Shown here: piece by piece, positions 21,610-24,151 of the stretch
Layout: each line of letters begins with the position of its first letter
Numbering within the stretch: position 1 is the first letter of the stretch
Source of the DNA: JBIOHJ01 sp044448905
Lineage (GTDB): Bacteria; Bacteroidota; Bacteroidia; AKYH767-A; OLB10
Direction of reading: 5' to 3'
NCBI GenBank assembly: GCA_044448905.1
Contig: JBIOHJ010000040.1
Span: 1-24,151, forward strand
Length of the DNA: 24,151 nt
Notes under the pieces: model-generated
What the model was told of the DNA's origin: nothing
Database searches by the model: none
The model's input: the letters and a program-made list of their open reading frames with translations, nothing else
Position numbers and translations under genes: made by a program

Positions 21610-23184
21610 ATGAAATACATTTATAAAATTATTTTTCTGGTATTAATTTCTTTTAATGTTTTCGCTCAGCAGAAACCAGTTTTGTCAAAGGATCAAATCG
21701 GTGATATAAAAAAAGAAGGGGCTGATTTCTTTAAAGCCGAAAATTATCGAGAAGCATTAAAGCGTTACCAGCAGCTTGTGAATGCCGAACCGGATGATGT
21801 TGATTTTAATTACCAAGCCGGTGTTTGTTATCTGAAAACATATGTGGATAAAAAAAAATCGGCTGAGTATTTAAAAAATGTATTGAATAAAAAAGACGCT
21901 CCCAAGGATATTTTATATTATATGGGAGAAGCGCTGATGTGCAATATGGAATTTAATGAAGCCATCGAATCGTTCGAAAAATATAAGGAAGCCAATGGCG
22001 GAAAAACAAATCCGAAAATGTTAGTTGACCAGCATATTGAATGGTGTCATAATGCTTTGGTGTTGACGAGAATGCCGGTGGATGTGAAATTTGAAAATCC
22101 CGGCAAAACAGTAAACTCTGTATATTCCGAATTTCGTCCTGTATGCGGAGCTAACGATTCTATTATTTATTTTGCTTCTGCACGTAAAGGAAATACGGGA
22201 GGAATAATTGACGGTTACGGTGATTATATTTATGATGTGTATTTAACATCACGTACCGATACCTCATGGACACGGGCAAAAAATGCAGGCACCAATGTTA
22301 ACACCGAAACATATGATGAGCCTTTATTCGTAACAATGAATGGTGATAAAATGCTTGTTTACCGCGAAGGTGGCCAGGCAGAAGGCGATATCTATTATTC
22401 GGAGTTGAAAGGAAAACAATGGTCTAAAATTATTGACATGGGCGACCAGGTTGACGGACTACCTAAAGTAACCGGTGCGTGCATGACACAGGACGGAAAA
22501 ACAATTTATTTTTCAGGTGATACAAAGGGAACAAAAGGCGGAAAAGATATTTGGAAAATCAGCAAAGATACTTCAACCGGAAAATGGAGTATGCCTGAGA
22601 ACCTGGGAGGCGGAGTGAATACAAAATTTGATGAAATCAATCCGTGGCTTTCGCCCGATCAGAAAACTTTGTTTTTTGCTTCAATGGGACATAACAGCAT
22701 GGGTGGTTTTGATTTGTTTAAAACAACGATGAGCGATCCGCGTGCTGGGTGGAGCACAGCACAAAATTTAGGCTACCCGCTTAATACTGTTTTTGATGAC
22801 CAGTACATTTCACTTAATGGGACCGGCAAAACCGGCTATGTTTCAGCATGGCGCGAAGATGGAATTGGTGAAACCGATATCTATCGCATCACACTTACCG
22901 AATCCTTAATATCGCCCACCCCTGTTTTGGTAAAAATGAAAGCATTGAATGCTTCGGGTCTTCCTGCAAAAGAAGCCGTGTGCATTGTAACGGTAAGGGC
23001 TACCGGAGAAATGATCGGAACTTTTTATGTTAACGGTTCAACCGGTTTGGTAAATCTTTCGTTGCCTCCCGGAGGGTACCGTGTAAAGCTAAGATTACCT
23101 AAAATAGGCAAAGCCGATGAAGATTTCGACATCAACGGTGATGAACCCGGAAGCATAAAAACAATTGTTTACACTTTGAAATAA
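21610..23184 (+). CDS. TPR/PD40 propeller protein, PorE-like but without OmpA domain
   Basis: A 524-residue exported protein. Residues 1-20 are a signal peptide ending FAQ, with no lipobox cysteine. TPR-like helices (about 28-155: GADFFKAENYREALKRYQQLV, YYMGEALMCNMEFNEAIESFEKY) precede a PD40/WD40-like propeller (about 170-430) with repeated units such as DGKTIYFSGDTKGTKGGKDIW, INPWLSPDQKTLFFASMGHNS and YVSAWREDGIGETDIYRI. A carboxypeptidase-regulatory-like domain (about 439-524) closes it. PorE of the T9SS has the same order followed by an OmpA peptidoglycan-binding domain, which is missing here: the protein ends right after the regulatory-like domain. So it is a periplasmic relative whose link to T9SS is unproved. 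It starts 14 bases after the E2 gene. Confidence 0.85.
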   Translation: MKYIYKIIFLVLISFNVFAQQKPVLSKDQIGDIKKEGADFFKAENYREALKRYQQLVNAEPDDVDFNYQAGVCYLKTYVDKKKSAEYLKNVLNKKDAPKDILYYMGEALMCNMEFNEAIESFEKYKEANGGKTNPKMLVDQHIEWCHNALVLTRMPVDVKFENPGKTVNSVYSEFRPVCGANDSIIYFASARKGNTGGIIDGYGDYIYDVYLTSRTDTSWTRAKNAGTNVNTETYDEPLFVTMNGDKMLVYREGGQAEGDIYYSELKGKQWSKIIDMGDQVDGLPKVTGACMTQDGKTIYFSGDTKGTKGGKDIWKISKDTSTGKWSMPENLGGGVNTKFDEINPWLSPDQKTLFFASMGHNSMGGFDLFKTTMSDPRAGWSTAQNLGYPLNTVFDDQYISLNGTGKTGYVSAWREDGIGETDIYRITLTESLISPTPVLVKMKALNASGLPAKEAVCIVTVRATGEMIGTFYVNGSTGLVNLSLPPGGYRVKLRLPKIGKADEDFDINGDEPGSIKTIVYTLK

Positions 23185-23213
23185 ACTAACCTCAGTCACT
23201 TCAGCTCTCATCA

Positions 23214-23984
23214 ATGAATCTTAAACTCACCAAACCCGTTTGTTTTTTCGACCTCGAAACAACAGGTGTCAATGTTGCCATTGACAGGATTGTTGAAATT
23301 TCCATTCTTAAAATGATGCCCGATGGAAGCCGCATTATTAAAACCAAACGCGTTAATCCCGAAATGCCTATTTCCGAGGGTGCTTCAAAAGTGCATGGGA
23401 TATATGATGATGATGTAAAAAACGAACCGGCTTTCAAAGACATAGCACATGAACTGATACAGTCCATGAATGGTGCCGACCTTGCTGGATACAATTCCAA
23501 TAAATTTGATGTGCCTATTCTTGTGGAAGAATTTATGCGTGCGGGAATTACTTTTGACATGAAAGGCAGGAGATTGGTTGATGTGCAAAATATTTTTCAT
23601 AAGATGGAACAGCGTACGTTAAACGCGGCTTACCGCTTTTATTGCAATAAGGATATTGAAAAGGCGCACAGTGCCGAAGCCGATATTCTTGCAACGGTTG
23701 AAGTGCTCGAAGCACAGCTTGACCGTTATTCCGATTTGAAAAACGATGTGGAGTTTTTACACGACTTCTGCAGCGGCAGCAACAATGTTGACCTTGCCGG
23801 GCGGATTATTTTTAACGAACAAAAGCAGGAAGTATTTAATTTCGGAAAGCATAAAGGAAAATTAGTAGATGAGGTATTTATCTCCGAGCCTTCGTATTAC
23901 GACTGGATGATGAAAGGCGATTTCACCCAGCAAACGAAACAAATTATTACTTCAATCCGGCTAAGGAATTTTAATAAGCAGTAA
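23214..23984 (+). CDS. DnaQ-type 3'-5' exonuclease with ExoX-like C-terminus
   Basis: A 256-residue DEDDh exonuclease. ExoI FFDLETTG supplies D13 and E15, ExoII GYNSNKFDVPIL supplies D99, and ExoIII HSAEADILATVEVL supplies H152 and D157, so the catalytic set is complete. The C-terminal segment VFNFGKHKGKLVDEVFISEPSYYDWMMKGDF (about 208-238) resembles the small domain of exonuclease X and DUF3820 proteins. It is cytoplasmic and could act in repair or as a free proofreading exonuclease; it is not the polymerase III epsilon subunit of a known complex by sequence alone. It begins 29 bases after the PorE-like gene, probably the same transcript. Confidence 0.9.
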   Translation: MNLKLTKPVCFFDLETTGVNVAIDRIVEISILKMMPDGSRIIKTKRVNPEMPISEGASKVHGIYDDDVKNEPAFKDIAHELIQSMNGADLAGYNSNKFDVPILVEEFMRAGITFDMKGRRLVDVQNIFHKMEQRTLNAAYRFYCNKDIEKAHSAEADILATVEVLEAQLDRYSDLKNDVEFLHDFCSGSNNVDLAGRIIFNEQKQEVFNFGKHKGKLVDEVFISEPSYYDWMMKGDFTQQTKQIITSIRLRNFNKQ

Positions 23985-24017
23985 TATTAGCAAACAAGAA
24001 ACAATAAAAAACACACT

Positions 24018-24128
24018 ATGAAAAAGTTTATGCGCACTTATTTATATCCGGGTGGCAGCGGTGCCTTTGCTTTGCTGTGGATATTGATGGCAATGATATT
24101 CCTGTTTTGTATTTTCAGGTACGGATAA
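24018..24128 (+). CDS. 36-residue single-pass membrane protein
   Basis: ATG 24018 to TAA 24126-24128. The product starts MKKFMRTYLYPGGSGAFALL and continues with WILMAMIFLFCIFRYG, giving a basic N-terminus and one strong hydrophobic helix (about residues 16-33). It follows the exonuclease gene by 33 bases. No family recognised; coding status rests on the basic-hydrophobic pattern and position only. Confidence 0.45.
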   Translation: MKKFMRTYLYPGGSGAFALLWILMAMIFLFCIFRYG

Positions 24129-24151
24129 ATTGCCCGGTAAAGAACTAAGGG

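Overview
The window is a chromosomal piece of a member of the Bacteroidota, probably an uncultured or environmental lineage. The evidence is internal. Two secreted proteins end in type IX secretion (T9SS) type-A sorting domains. There is a TPR/PD40 propeller protein of the PorE type. Many genes carry the TAnnTTTG -7 promoter box of this phylum, Shine-Dalgarno sites are scarce, and several families are typical of the phylum. Core genes look moderately AT-rich; the accessory genes at 0.6-1.8 kb, 12.2-12.8 kb and 14.9-17.1 kb look clearly more AT-rich.

Layout. 1-562 (-): start of a UDP-GlcNAc 2-epimerase cut by the window edge. 667-1785 (+): a DUF2971 protein and a small lipoprotein. 1810-2874 (-): thiamine-monophosphate kinase, with a GC-rich palindromic repeat inserted in frame. 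2989-8960 (+): a complete SUF iron-sulfur assembly operon (A-type carrier, two tiny membrane proteins, sufB, sufC, sufD, sufS, sufE), closed by a 16-bp hairpin. 9088-10879 (+): a deoxyhypusine-synthase-like protein without the catalytic lysine and a Dpm1-like glycosyltransferase. 10970-11881 (-): a Bacteroidota-specific helical protein with a carboxypeptidase-regulatory-like tail. 12241-12831 (-): a HEPN-like helical protein. 12857-14677 (-): a large T9SS surface protein with a YadA-head-like repeat roll and an S74 self-cleaving chaperone. 14949-17037 (-): a tight three-gene cassette (small protein, HELGH metallopeptidase-like protein, dCTP-deaminase/dUTPase-fold protein). 17038-17836: about 800 bp without a convincing gene, holding repeats. 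17837-18100 (+): a DUF167 protein. 18166-20103 (-): a secreted PNGase F-like protein. 20285-24128 (+): an acyltransferase E2, a PorE-like protein without OmpA domain, a DnaQ-type exonuclease and a 36-residue membrane protein.

The most coherent functional unit is the SUF operon: SufS and SufE supply sulfur, SufB, SufC and SufD are the scaffold, and the A-type protein is the carrier. The unit most likely to be undescribed is the 14.9-17.1 kb cassette. Its genes touch or overlap, it has two palindromes in front, and directly repeated copies of one dispersed element bracket it. The window is also rich in dispersed palindromic repeats, some of which are used as coding sequence (thiL), as a gene junction with a start codon (sufS/sufE) or as a probable terminator (18104-18157).
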